The position numbers and the translations under genes were made by a program. Positions 8,633-18,900 of a stretch of DNA of 28,029 bases are shown here, piece by piece (within the stretch, counting starts at the first letter, position 1; every line of letters begins with the position of its first letter). This DNA is from Chara braunii. Taxonomy: Eukaryota > Streptophyta > Charophyceae > Charales > Characeae. The notes below the pieces were generated by a model, which was given only the letters and a program-made list of their open reading frames with translations, was not told where the DNA came from and made no database searches. The stretch covers positions 5,553,154 through 5,581,182 of the forward strand of contig BFEA01000020.1 of the NCBI GenBank assembly GCA_003427395.1, given 5' to 3'.

Positions 8633-9179
8633 TGTTGACTCGTTTACGCAGACATCTGAGTATGGTAACTGGTATCTGTACGGTCCATCCTCAAAGGAGG
8701 CGATTTCTGACTAGGGTTACACACCTACTCAGTATCCTAAGTTGGTTGCCTACATGACTGCTGTAATTTGATTATGCGGTAGTAAACCCGAGTCCCATGG
8801 CTGCTATCTCTCTTCACTCGTGGAGCCAGGCTCTATCACCAATGAATGGGCACCAGTACATCTAGGCAAACTAACCTCCCGTTCCCCAACCCCCACCCTT
8901 CGGAACATGAGTTATTTGAACAATGTTAAACAATATTAAACTGTATTATATATCTTTTGAGACTGCTACGAGCTGTGGGAATTTGGTCCGTATCCAAGAT
9001 TGCAGTTGAGGTTCCTGTACCTCTTCACTCATCCTCTGAGCGCCTGACTTGTCGTGCTCTGTTCTGGTACTTCTGCATGCGGGGTTTTTGGGGAGTATAG
9101 TCTAATCCCCTAACCCCCAACCCCTAGACCCTCAGCACATTACAGTCTCTTTCATTGCAAGTCATGGTAAGCTAGTGAA
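8633..9179. other. No recognisable feature
   Basis: No long open frame or repeat arm could be supported. The C-rich word CCCCTAACCCCCAACCCCTAG near 9108-9128 is telomere-like but short. Confidence 0.45.
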
Positions 9180-9373
9180 GTGAAAACCAGTGGGAATTCC
9201 AGTGTCCCTACACAGCCTTATAACTGGAACGAAGTTACAGGTTCGCAGGTTCTGCCCGTATCCACATTCGCATCAGGTGAAAACCAGTGGAAATTCCAGC
9301 TTCCGTACACAGCCTTATAACTGGAACGAAGTTGCAGGTTTGCAGGTTCTGCCCGTATCCACATTCGCATCAG
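9180..9373 (+). repeat. Tandem repeat, two 97-bp copies
   Basis: GTGAAAACCAGTGG... starts at about 9180 and again at about 9277. The copies end in ACATTCGCATCAGG and differ at a handful of bases, so both are real. The unit is not a multiple of three, and no coding role is apparent. Confidence 0.8.
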
Positions 9374-9506
9374 GTGAGCCCCTTAATGACGAAAGTTCCC
9401 AGCTCTCATATATCTCCAGTGGTCTACCGCGTCTGTTGATGCTGTTGTTCGCCACAGTGTCTTGAAGACTTCCAGTTGTTCACATCGTTTGCAGCAGGTG
9501 TAGAGG

Positions 9507-9640
9507 CGGCGGGATGGTTGAGGCTCAGAGGTGGGAGGGGGTCGAGAGGGGGTGGTGGCGAAAGACGGCGGGATGATTGAGGCTCAGGAGACGGGGGGGG
9601 GTTCGGGGAGGAGGTGGTGGCGGGGGTAGTGAGTGGGGAG
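9507..9640. repeat. G-rich repeat, 59-bp period
   Basis: CGGCGGGATG(G/A)TTGAGGCTCAG occurs at 9507 and 9566 within a strongly G-rich strand. Positions 9548-9631 reappear almost exactly at 12830-12913, which is interpreted as a mate-pair chimera. The segment lies where the 3' UTR of the minus-strand LINE would be. Confidence 0.65.
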
Positions 9641-9649
9641 TGGGATGGG

Positions 9650-10240
9650 TTACTGCGGAGTTGGGGCAGGGGCGATTGTGTGGTGGGGATTCTGAGGGAT
9701 CAACAGAAAGTTGGTCGGTAGGTATGGGACTGCAAAATCATCTAGGGATCTTCTTTGCCAGAATGGTTCATCCGCCCTCCAGTTTTTCCATTGTAAATGG
9801 AGGTCGTCTAGGAGGTCAGAGAAGGCGTGGTGCGGGTCCTGCCAGATCTGGCAGTAGGTGTTGGCATCTCTTTCATTGTGATAGTTCTGTTTCATGGTTT
9901 TCCAGGCATATTGTGTGCGGGATCTGATCTCTTCCTCTATCGCCTGCTGTACTTGCTGCAGACCGTATTGGTGGTCTTTTCTCTCAAAGGAGCATCTAGC
10001 TCTCCAAGCTTGCATGAGAACGTGTAGTCTCATGTATGAGAAGTGGTTAGTGGCAAATGGAGTCCAGTGCCGTAGAAGATGTTGGTTTTTGCCTAGCAAG
10101 ATAAGGCCCAGGTCCCACGGGATATGTATGTTCGTGAGCGAATGGAACGCCGCGTCCCACCACCTCCATATTTGGGCAACCATCGGGCACGCCAACAGGC
10201 AGTGTTCGAGTGTTGCCCTGGAAGCTATGTGTCCCCCTAG
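9650..10240 (-). pseudogene. LINE ORF2 C-terminal end with RT zinc-binding (zf-RVT-like) region, 5'-truncated
   Basis: The minus strand encodes ATLEHCLLACPMVAQIWRWW near 10165-10225. This is the hallmark Cys/His segment that follows the thumb in plant- and algal-type LINE ORF2 proteins. Downstream is a roughly 170-residue helical tail rich in Trp, Gln and His, ending at a stop at 9650. The reverse transcriptase and endonuclease are missing: the frame upstream of about 10240 runs into a GC-rich palindrome and then simple repeats, so it is a 5'-truncated insertion. The preserved reading frame suggests a fairly recent copy. It is a different LINE fragment from the one at 3148-3770, covering a later part of ORF2. 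Confidence 0.75.
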
Positions 10241-10256
10241 GCCGTGGCTGCCTCCG

Positions 10257-10282
10257 ACTCGGCCGCGGGCCCGCGGCCGAGT
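10257..10282. repeat. 26-bp perfect GC palindrome
   Basis: Centred on GCGGGCCCGC, the two halves are exact reverse complements out to an A/T pair. It lies in a GC-rich block (10240-10345) at the truncated 5' end of the LINE, where target-primed or foldback synthesis could have created it. Confidence 0.85.
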
Positions 10283-10359
10283 TCCTGCGCGGCCGTGCCA
10301 CGGCCCAGTGGGGGCGCACGCGCGCGGGCGGCGCACGTCGTCCCCTATGTGACTGCGGC

Positions 10360-10478
10360 AAAAAAAATTAAAATTTTCTTTTTTTTGGGGGGGGGTGTTT
10401 TTTTTTTTGATTGATTCATTGGTTTTTTTGATTGATTGATTGATTGGTAGGGGAGGGGTCCTCCCTCCCCTCCCCCCG

Positions 10479-10533
<55 letters not shown>
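10360..10533. repeat. Compound microsatellite: A/T runs, (GATT)n, G/C hairpin, (AC)n
   Basis: Homopolymers at 10363-10410, GATT repeats at about 10409-10447, a GGGGAGGG/CCCTCCCC inverted pair at 10450-10470, and an AC dinucleotide array at about 10480-10533. The second direct-repeat copy at 26430 also starts with GGGGAGGG followed by (AC)n. Confidence 0.8.
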
Positions 10534-10535
<2 letters not shown>

Positions 10536-12134
10536 AAAAAATAATAATAAAAGTTATAATCTTAGTTAATAATAAATATTTTTTTAATAGTAGTATAAGT
10601 AATAATAAAATAATAAAATAATTGAATAATAAATAATAAAATAATTAAAAATTAAATAACTATATAAGTAATATCAATTAAGTAATAATAGTATAATAAT
10701 AATGATAATAAGTAATCATAATAATAATAATAAAATAAATTAAGTAAAATAATTAAAAATTACTATTAAAAAATAATAATAAAACTTACCACCAACCCGG
10801 ATCCAGCTTTGTGTATCCTGGATATCTTATAAATTAAAGAATACTGTTACATTAAACTTTTAAATAGGGCCTTCACATACCCAGTACTCCCCCAATAAAC
10901 TACTGAATATGATTTCACGATATGGCACTCACCACGCCTCCCACAAAATGGAAACTATATCTTTTTATGCCAAACATACATTGACTGTAACACAGTTATG
11001 GGTCTCCATTGCAATGTATACAATGGCACTGATAATATAACTATACAACCCTCCCACGCAATTAAAAAAACGTTTCACACACGGTACCGCACTCCCAAGC
11101 AAATACACCCGCAACCCACAACACCACCACCCTGAAACGACACAACCGAGTACGCAATGAAAAGACACAGCACACGCGTGCTCGACAGTAAAAGAACAGA
11201 CAAAACACTGCTCCCGCCATAGCAAAAACTCCCCCTTATGAAAACGACAGCCGATAAGACAATACCCCACGGGCCGATACACATACAGACAAAAGAACAA
11301 CTGTACAACACTGACTCCTCGACGGCCATATCCATGCACACACTTACCGGATGCAATTATACCACGACTCACCCAAAATTTCAGCGCAACCCACACCCTG
11401 ATGCTCCGTACCTATCAAACATCACCAAGTGATTACCCCCCCCACCACCACCACTAGGCCCCTCACTTCTTGTTAAAATAACACACGCCACCCTCACCCT
11501 CGCATAACTTTGAATGGCGCAAAACAAGAAGTCGCAACACGACGCTTACAACCCACAAAAACTCGGATACACCACATACACCCCTCATAACTGGGCTTCA
11601 AACTCCGCCAAAATGGATCTCCTGCCCCTACCCCCAACCTACCTTACCTTTGGTATACCCTCCTTATACACCTNAGTTNCCTATCATATACTAATCCCCC
11701 GTAGGTTGCACACCCTCTTTATTATGCATCNTATATTCAAGAGATATNGCTTTTTCCATAANCGCTGGCGTCCCCGTGCACTAGCACACGAGTTCTCGCC
11801 TGCATGACATGCTCCTCTACCNCCTTCACGGCACAGNTGTTCCTCCGGTTCGGAGAGCTGTTCGCCTAGCAGTTCCTNCTCCTGGCGTCGGTGAGAAGTA
11901 CGTCCGTTCACNGGACGCTCAGCTTACGNTGAATAGCGATCTGACGTTTCGCTACGCAAGCGCACACAGTGNTATGGCGGCGACTGATCCTCAAGCTGCA
12001 CCGATCTTGACCTCTCAGGTAAGGATTNATAACCATGGTCTACCTCCTGCACACTCTCCCCCTTCTATCCCGTGCTTCCCTGCTCTCCCGAAGCGACCTT
12101 TTTTCTTTCTTCCCCAATACTGCTAACCGGAGCT
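10480..12134 (+). repeat. Long direct repeat (pseudo-LTR-like), copy 1
   Basis: Matches 26430-28029. In order it contains (AC)n, an AT-rich (ATA/ATAA)n block to about 10790, then G-poor sequence. From 10534 to about 11065 the copies differ by scattered substitutions, a 27-bp insertion here (10797-10823) and a one-base poly-A difference. From about 11075 to 12134 they are identical, including 12 N calls (11674 to 12028). The right limit is set only by the end of the window at copy 2, so the repeat may extend through the ribozyme at 12137-12198. Confidence 0.9.
11974..12018 (+). CDS. Putative short first coding exon with 5' splice site
   Basis: An ATG in good context (ATGGCG) starts 15 codons ending ...TCTCAG, followed at 12019 by GTAAGG, a near-perfect spliceosomal donor (CAG|GTAAG). 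The exon ends in phase 0. The acceptor-like sites before ORF1 (exon start 19637) and before the RT (24184) are also phase 0, so this exon could supply the start for either. The segment lies in the direct repeat, where a retroelement leader is expected. There is no transcript evidence. The larger frame from 11809 is less credible because the N (variable) positions fall at first and second codon positions in it. Confidence 0.45.
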
Positions 12135-12136
12135 NA

Positions 12137-12198
12137 CACTAATCCCTCTGATGAGCTGCTATAGGTGTTAGGCAGTGAAAAGCGCGCTTAAGGGCGTG
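12137..12198 (+). ncRNA. Type I hammerhead ribozyme candidate
   Basis: The catalytic core is complete and in order. Stem I 5' strand CCCT is at 12144-12147. CTGATGA is at 12148-12154. Stem II is GCTGC/GCAGT (12155-12159 with 12172-12176) around a 12-nt loop. GAA is at 12177-12179. A tiny stem III is AAG/CTT with loop CGCG (12180-12189). The cleavage-site base is A at 12190. Stem I 3' strand AGGG is at 12191-12194. An internal loop (12140-12143 opposite 12195) and a second 3-bp helix CAC/GTG (12137-12139 with 12196-12198) extend stem I. A very short stem III is typical of hammerheads in Penelope-like elements, which act as dimers or on tandem RNAs. The one deviation is a G-U closing pair in stem II where G-C is usual. 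Confidence 0.8.
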
Positions 12199-12600
12199 CA
12201 CACCCCCTACGATTGGGATTTGTCCCTCTCCTAACATCTAACCTACTAACACTAATTACTAATTCCACCATGCTCCTTAAAATAACTCCCCCAACTCCTT
12301 TTTTTTTTTTTTTTTCCCTTCACTCCCCGTTTATCTAATGATTTTGGATGTCATTCGAGTCTCCCTGCATAATGTACATGCAGACTAACTACTAATGAGA
12401 TCTTCGTGAGCTCCACCGCCGGTTTCCCACGCCACGTGGGATGACCGTGTTTCGTGCACAAACCCCCCCACACACACACCCGGATCGATTGATCCAGTTG
12501 CTAGGCATGGGGTAGACTCCCCTGCTGACCTGTTGGACATAGCTCAAGCTTACCTTCCCATCCTTACATAATGATACATCCATTTAATTTCTCCCACCCC
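12199..12600. other. Unannotated sequence after the ribozyme
   Basis: C/T-rich + strand with a T run at 12300-12315. No open frame or repeat could be supported. It may be 5' leader or intron of the element. Confidence 0.4.
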
Positions 12601-12603
12601 TTC

Positions 12604-12803
12604 CCTGATCCCACATATAATATACATCGCTCCTTTTCACTACGATACATAATGCATACACAACAATTACATGCGCAACCCTGACATACGTAAACTTGTG
12701 CCCATACCATATACAGAAACACTATCATACCTTAAACCCACACCCATAGACCCGCTGCTACCTTGCCCTCTTCTGCCCGCACTCCCCCTTCCCCCCTCCC
12801 CCC
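12604..12803 (+). repeat. Diverged repeat C, copy 1
   Basis: Aligns in order with about 13780-14005. Shared words are ATCGC...TTCA..TACGATA, CATA-GTAAAC and ACTAT-ATACCTTAAACCCA, followed in both by a C/T-rich tract. Identity is perhaps 60-70 percent with indels. The right end is cut by the adapter scar. Confidence 0.45.
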
Positions 12804-12829
12804 CACATCTAGATGTGTATAAGAGACAG
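12804..12829. other. Partial Nextera mate-pair junction adapter
   Basis: CACATCT is followed by AGATGTGTATAAGAGACAG (12811-12829). The left mosaic end is incomplete and merges into a run of C. Library contamination. Confidence 0.95.
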
Positions 12830-12913
12830 GGGGGTGGTGGCAAAAGACGGCGGGATGATTGAGGCTCAGGAGACGGGGGGGGGTTCGGGGAGGAGGTGGT
12901 GGCGGGGGTAGTG
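12830..12913. other. Chimeric segment copied from 9548-9631
   Basis: 84 bases match 9548-9631 with one visible difference (at 12842). They lie between a junction adapter and an N gap. A mate-pair read that crossed its junction and was used to extend the contig end explains this. The offset of 3,282 bp is compatible with a kilobase-scale mate-pair insert. Confidence 0.88.
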
Positions 12914-12938
12914 NNNNNNNNNNNNNNNNNNNNNNNNN
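12914..12938. other. Scaffold gap of 25 N
   Basis: Twenty-five consecutive N. Together with the chimeric end on its left, the true distance and even the adjacency of 12.8 and 12.94 kb are unverified. Confidence 0.99.
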
Positions 12939-13779
12939 TCCTCTCCCCAACCGTTACCCCATATATCGCATGTATTGCACAACCGGTATGCACCATAACC
13001 ATACAAATGCTACACCTATACGTTCGTTATATCGCAATTTCCTTGCATAACCCCCAAACCATTCATCACTAACTATTAACTCGCAGCTAACTCCTAAGCA
13101 CATTCAGTATTCGATGTTAAAGCTTTAAGATTAATCTATGATTTCAACCCACAGATCAATTGGGGTTGCCAGAATAATTCTCTGGCGAAAGTATTGCTCA
13201 TGAATTCTCTTTTGTGTCTCGTTTCTCTTAGTTAGAATAGTTGAGATCTTGCGTGTACTCACTACCCTCTGCCAACAAATGGTTGTCTCTTTGGAATTGC
13301 TTCACAAGGATCCATTACACGCGATTGCGCAAAAAGATGATAACAAAAATGCGATCAATACTAGCAACGCCTCTCAATTATTTTGGGTCCTTGAAAGCTA
13401 ATCACACATCAAACTTAACTCATTCCCCTGACTCATAGTAAGAGATGCCCCTGGTGCCTATTGGATTTATACTTTCGCGACTTATATACAACTCTCGCTG
13501 CTTCAGATGGACAGGTAATACTAAAACAAGTAGTACTAATACGCATGCACTTATAAACGGATGAGTTGTTTTATCGGTATTACCAGGATATGTGTGCCAG
13601 CGCTAAACGCAGTTTTTTGTTTTCGACAATACTGCGGGGCGTCGACTTCTGCAGGATAAAATTTAATCGCTTTCCCTTTTTGTTGTTTGATTAGTAGTCT
13701 TGGACATTGCGCACGATATCAATAAAACACGTAATTCCACGATTTATAGTGTGGTTCCTTGATTTTCCTCCCCCCGCCA
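12939..13779. other. Unannotated, no supported gene
   Basis: AT-leaning, moderately G-poor sequence. A splice-like pair (CTTCAG at 13508 and ACAGGTAATA near 13515) encloses only about eight bases and is probably chance. Confidence 0.4.
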
Positions 13780-14005
13780 CCACTCCTTCATATATACACA
13801 GCATCGCCTATTATTCATACGATATTAGATCGGAAGCATTAATACATCACTTATTAGAAACATAGTAAACACCCGTTTGTCCTACATACACGATAATTAA
13901 GTCCCTTTAGCATATGCAGCCACACTATAATACCTTAAACCCATGATCTGCAGATGCGTACTCCTTCTCCTTTCCGCCCCCTCCCCCTCACCTCCCCCAC
14001 TACAT
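13780..14005 (+). repeat. Diverged repeat C, copy 2
   Basis: Counterpart of 12604-12803 about 1.2 kb upstream, best preserved in ATACCTTAAACCCA (about 13930-13943) and the following C/T-rich tract (13960-14005). This suggests an old duplication inside the large element. Confidence 0.45.
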
Positions 14006-16173
14006 TCTACATCGAGCCCCTAATGAAATATACTACATACCGATCTGGAAAGGTACGATGAGGTTTTATACTTTGGGCTTGTGATTATCCAGGCTATTCA
14101 CGATTAGCATATACGACCCATGACAATTAGTACCCCGATCTGGCTCATCTTTAGCAAATTACATACAGCGAATTCCTCTACACTCTCTTAACAAGTATAA
14201 ACCATTCTTATTAATCCTAACTGGCTTTCGGCGTTTTTAATTTCCCTTTACACGTGTCTTTGCGATTAAACAATCTCCTTACAATTACCCCCCACTGCAA
14301 AAAAATGCTCATGTCCGAAATTTCACCTACCACGTCATTCAAGCACCATGTGGAACTGCCCTCGCACTTATCCCGTGTGTGAAGGGTCCAAATAATGAAA
14401 CCATTACCCCCGACCTACATTGTTCAAACAGATAGATGTAATATGCTTTCCTCTAAATATCTAATCATCGAAAATTAATCTGTGTTTGCTTGATTGTCAC
14501 CATGCAGGATATATTTCTTGACGAATAATGTTGAGTGACAAATACTTACTGCCTGCAATCTAAACTGTTCTCCGCTCATAAATAGACGTTGCTTGCTGCT
14601 CAAACTCTCCCGCCCCGTCTTCCATGAACATCTACCTAATATGCTTCTGATCTCACGGATGAACTCTATCACGCTGCCTTTCCCCAACTCCCTAAGCAAA
14701 CTCGCTTCCCCATTATACGCGTCTCTGTCTTAGACAATCCTTGAAAGTAAAAGTCACATGTTCTCGCTAATTGATGATTTCCGCAGGATTTGGTCTACGT
14801 ATCAAGATAAATAGGTGAGTATTTTTTGGAGCTTAACCAGTGATTGCCTTGACGATGGCTCGCTACCCATAAAGATTGTCAACTATTTTTGTAGCTTGTG
14901 TTGCGGTACGATGAAAAATGTTGTCCGAGGCATCTCTCTTAAAATCCGTGGACTCTCCCGCCCCGCTCTCCTGGACATTTGTCTTATATAAAGATGACCG
15001 GGATAATGCTTACTGCTCTTTTTAGACTATTGCCTCTCTTATAGAAAAACACTACTTCACCGTACCTTCATATACGGCATGGCGTTTGACAACTGCTGAA
15101 TGAAAAATTCATAATTCTCTCCTTTTGAATATGGTTATACCAAGACTCTACTAAGTTTAAAAGCAGATGACGATAAGAGTAGCTTTGCACATCAATTTCT
15201 CTGGGCCTCCTCTTCCGACCCACTATTTATGTAAATCTTTTTTGTACGACTCCGATGCACATACGACTTTCGCAACTCAGCCATTACAGGTTATTCTTGG
15301 AGGGAATCGTCACCCCTTAAAACTAACCATTCAAATACATATTGCCGGTACTTAGCAGGATAAGTTATGTCGTATCATGCTTGCTTCTTATGAATAACCT
15401 AAATCTCGGCCCCCATCCCTACTCACTGGTAGAGCTGGTTTGCTTAATAAGCTTAGCCCCTTTCCATAACTCACGAAAACTTCCATAATACAAGCACTGC
15501 TTCGAAAACTTTCGATAATGTGAATACTGGCGTAGAACGCATAATAGATCAAGATGCATATAATGACGTCTTGCACCACTTTCAAAACATAGCTACTTCA
15601 CCAATTCCTAGATCGGCACGTGTACTTATAAATATCATGGTGGTTTACGCGACAACGTCATGCCCTCGTGCGATAATACGTTTCGATTGCCTCCGGAAAA
15701 TATTCCATACTTACACTCCATAACTCAAGCCTAGCTAAAACTTTATAAGACCCCTGTTGGTTACGCAATAGACATAATACATGTAAACAAACTACACCCT
15801 CGTCTTGCACACAAATCCCGACGTTAGATGGAAACGGATCTGGTCTACTAACACCACCTTACTCAGACGATTTACGACTAAAAGTCTACTTAAAAGCATG
15901 GCCATGACATCTCGACCATAGGAACACACGAGTGGTAATAGTCAGATATTAGGATACATGAGCATTGTTGGCAGTGCAGTATTACTATCTGATCATCGTG
16001 TCTGGTTAAAGTTGACCTCTGTGTGTGGCATTACGGTAACTCCTGATTGCCCTCGGACGATGATAAGCTCAAGTCCCGAGAACCAAAAAATTGTGGACTA
16101 ACTACTTGCTAGTTATTAAAACATCATGACACATAGAAAACCCCTGGCTAAAAATACTAGGGATATGGATAGG
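14006..16173. other. Unannotated intergenic or intronic sequence
   Basis: About 2.2 kb without a credible open frame. Acceptor-like GCAGGAT words follow pyrimidines at 14504, 14783 and 15355 (also 13651). A donor-like ATAGGTGAGT occurs at about 14811. ACTCTCCCGCCCCG occurs at 14604 and again at 14952. It could be a long intron or untranslated part of the element. Confidence 0.4.
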
Positions 16174-16189
16174 CTAATCTATAGATTAG
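16174..16189. repeat. 16-bp perfect palindrome
   Basis: CTAATCTATAGATTAG is self-complementary. No associated element or gene is evident. Confidence 0.7.
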
Positions 16190-17570
16190 GTAGGATGTAC
16201 GAAGGAGAATATTAGGTCGACACCTATTTTTTCATAATTAATCCCTGTATATATAGTACAAAATTGTATGTACCAGTAATTCTGCTTGGTTCTAGACAAG
16301 ATACCGGACATACTAATTTAATAATACCCATTGTAGTATATTACGACACAGCCTCAAAACAAAGGAATATTCATAATGACCAGTTTATTAGACACAGAGG
16401 AGAATTTTTTTTATCAGAAAAAGATAAATCATACTTAATACGAAAGTAAACTATACCTAGTGCGCATATCGATCATCCAATCCCAAGACAAGACGACGAT
16501 GGTCTGATACTCGCCCCCTCCTGAATTGCTTATGATTAATATTGGTGATAGACACCTGCCTGTATGACCTGCCAAAACCATGCACCTATTATTTAAACAT
16601 CACTGTGATGGACATTACACGTTTGGAACCTCACTTTACACATAACACGACTACCCTGACTAGGACATAGTCGCTTAACGTAGACTGTGTATCAGCCATT
16701 CAGTTTTTTGAAATATATGCTAGTTTAGCAAAACATGTTCTGTATCCGTGCCTACAGCTTCCCTGATGATGAGAATAAGTCAATATCCTCTACTGATACA
16801 ATCTTGATACTTCCCGTTTCAAGGTAGGGAAAAACCTTGACGGGTTTACCCGAAGTTAGAACGTCATCAACACATTAAGTTATACAACTTTTTCCAGAAC
16901 ACGTTTGTAAATTCCCTTTTATGATATAAGTTATGGCTACTTTAAAACTTTCCATATTGCTCGCTCCGCATAAAAATGAAGGCGCATATCATGCCCTACA
17001 TACACAAACCTCCCCGAAAAAATTCTTTCCTGTTGCCAACTCTCACTGTTGCGTACAGGCAACGAACACATTAGATAAACACTCACACATATCCTGACGC
17101 CATTGTGTACGATTGGTAGGCTAACAGGGTACAATGACCTCCCTATATGGCCATAAGACCTTTTTTCATACTTATCAGAAAAACCAATCTTACGCTTGTA
17201 GCCATACAAATTTTTAGAAAATGCGCACCATAGACAAAAACAGTTATGTATTTAAAACCAAAATTCACCCGACTCTACAACTAAAATAGTTGACACTCTA
17301 CCATACACACCATGACAAGATCCACAATAAATGTCGATCACACATTCGAATCTTTTATCCAGATGTCCTTATTCGATAGCACACACAACTCAATCAGCGT
17401 CCCTAACCGTGTTACTAGCACGAACTGGTTAAATCACACGTGCGGCCGGCCTGAATCTTTCGTACCAATCAACCACGCTATGCACTTAGTCCCCTGGTTC
17501 CCTTAAAGATCCACCGGAAAACTCGGGACTATCTATAAACGGCTACCTGGCGAAACTTTGCCATACTCAA
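16190..17570. other. Unannotated, with one hairpin
   Basis: Contains a hairpin CCCGTTTCAAGGT / ACCTTGACGGG (16813-16825 with 16834-16844) and small open frames of 60-90 codons on both strands (16264-16449 +, 16937-17209 -). These have no recognisable domains and are compatible with chance. Confidence 0.4.
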
Positions 17571-17571
17571 A

Positions 17572-18195
17572 TGGTTACCACGGATAGTTATCCCCAATGC
17601 GCAATACACCTCGCATACCCCTACGTTCTTGTAAGGGGGGTTCCATTATTGCCTCCCACTCCACGAAATCCACCTGACGACCATCATGCTCCTGTAACAG
17701 ATCGCTTGTCACGAGATCAACCATTTCTGCCACCACATCTACTCCACCACCCGGAACTGAATCTGGTATATCTTTGTGCACCTTTCTTACAAATACGGTA
17801 CCCTCACACAAATTTTCCGCATCATATCCCAACCCCACGCTCAACTCTAAAGCCAGTGCCTCATTCGTCATTACACGATAATGACGCACCGCGGATTCAG
17901 TAACCCGGAGACTGAATCGATAATCCAAACCCTTTTTGTCTCCCCGACGATGGCGTAGCTCATGCACCATTATTGCTCTACCACGAACATCCCCCACACA
18001 CGTGGTTACGATATCCATACTGCCGTGACAGACTCTCCTTCCCCTTCCTCTCGCCCTTGTTCCTGCCTTCTTCGTTGTTCTTCCCCCAACTGCTTTCTGG
18101 TATTCCCTTCTTCCTCCCCCTCTCCCTCTCGCTCTCGCCTCCCCGACCACTCTTATCTCGCCGTCTTTCAAATACCCAAGATAATCCTCCGTTAA
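17572..18195 (-). CDS. Unrecognised open frame with HELRH motif
   Basis: The minus strand is open from just after an in-frame TAG at 18196-18198 to a TAA at 17572-17574. There is no ATG at the 5' end. The first 60 or so residues are Arg/Gly-rich because they lie over a C/T-rich tract (18020-18150) and may not be real. From the Met at about 18018 (MDIVTT) the composition is balanced and protein-like. It includes MVHELRH at about 17960-17980, which fits the HExxH zinc-protease pattern, followed by acidic and aliphatic segments (NEALALELS, VVAEMVDLVTSDLL). The 5' boundary follows TTTTTTGGCCACTTAG, a possible splice acceptor. I do not recognise a family. HExxH alone is weak evidence for a protease. 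It is antisense to the putative element genes, so it could be a captured gene or a chance frame in G-poor sequence. Confidence 0.35.
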
Positions 18196-18350
18196 TTCTT
18201 CCTAAGTGGCCAAAAAACCATCGTTACCATGAGTGGTTACTGTTACCACCTCCATACCTGACCCATGAGCCCACAACTGATGGCGCAGATCCACCCCGCT
18301 GCTCACGACTAAACTACAGTCTTCCCTCCTTATATACTGATCAGCCACCT

Positions 18351-18390
18351 GGATCGATAAAACAATAACGCACATGGATCGATAAAACAA
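18351..18390 (+). repeat. 25-bp spaced direct duplication
   Basis: GGATCGATAAAACAA occurs at 18351-18365 and exactly again at 18376-18390, separated by ten bases. A small local duplication. Confidence 0.8.
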
Positions 18391-18619
18391 CACATACCAT
18401 CCCCCTTGCAAATACTGAGATGAGCGAGTTACCGCCCTTCGCGAATTTTTTGTCTTCAAACACCCTAGGGCATGACAAACCTTACAAACCCCTTATTACC
18501 CCCATATGACGCACACATATGGGATCTATAAACGATTAATATATGGAACCCCTGTCGTCAACTACGTACAAACCCTATTCATTATCTGATCCAAAATACC
18601 TCCACCCCACCCGACCTAC

Positions 18620-18721
18620 TTTGTTAATTAAAATAAAAAACAATAAATTAATAAAAAATAATTGATAAATATCAAATCAACTAAGAAATAAATTTGTATA
18701 AAATACTAAAATGTTTGAATT

Positions 18722-18752
<31 letters not shown>

Positions 18753-18900
18753 AAAAAAATAAAAATAAAAAATAAAAAATAAAAAATAGAATAAAAAAAA
18801 TTAATACAATTTATTTTATAAAAATATATAAATAAATTTATAAAAATAATAAAAACTTTTAAATACAAACTAGACAAAAAAAAAAAAAAAAATTTATAAA
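18620..18900. repeat. AT-rich island, A-rich on + strand
   Basis: About 280 bp, nearly all A and T, with AAATAAAAAAT-type units and a (TA)n stretch at about 18731-18747. A smaller block of the same kind lies at 19172-19240. Open frames across it are low-complexity. Confidence 0.8.

Noticed and set aside
9650-10534. N-terminal part of the 294-codon minus-strand frame
   Set aside because: Residues upstream of about 10240 come from the GC palindrome, homopolymers and the (AC)n array. Only the LINE C-terminal part is real.
10965-11396. 143-codon minus-strand frame in the direct repeat (and 26956-27291)
   Set aside because: Cys/Val/Trp-rich as expected for the complement of G-poor DNA. It is broken in the second copy by a one-base difference in an A run.
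11809-12126. 105-codon + strand frame in the direct repeat
   Set aside because: It crosses a consensus splice donor, and the variable N sites fall at first and second codon positions. Only the short exon at 11974-12018 was retained.
12667-13050. Open frames across the 12.8-12.95 kb region
   Set aside because: They run through adapter, chimeric sequence and the N gap.
13825-13845. AGATCGGAAG resembling an Illumina TruSeq adapter start
   Set aside because: Only ten bases match and the following bases differ from the adapter.
16764-16830. CTGATGA at about 16764 as a second hammerhead
   Set aside because: No stem II followed by GAA at proper spacing. Other CTGATGA words (about 23246, and on the minus strand near 6045 and 8500) fail likewise.
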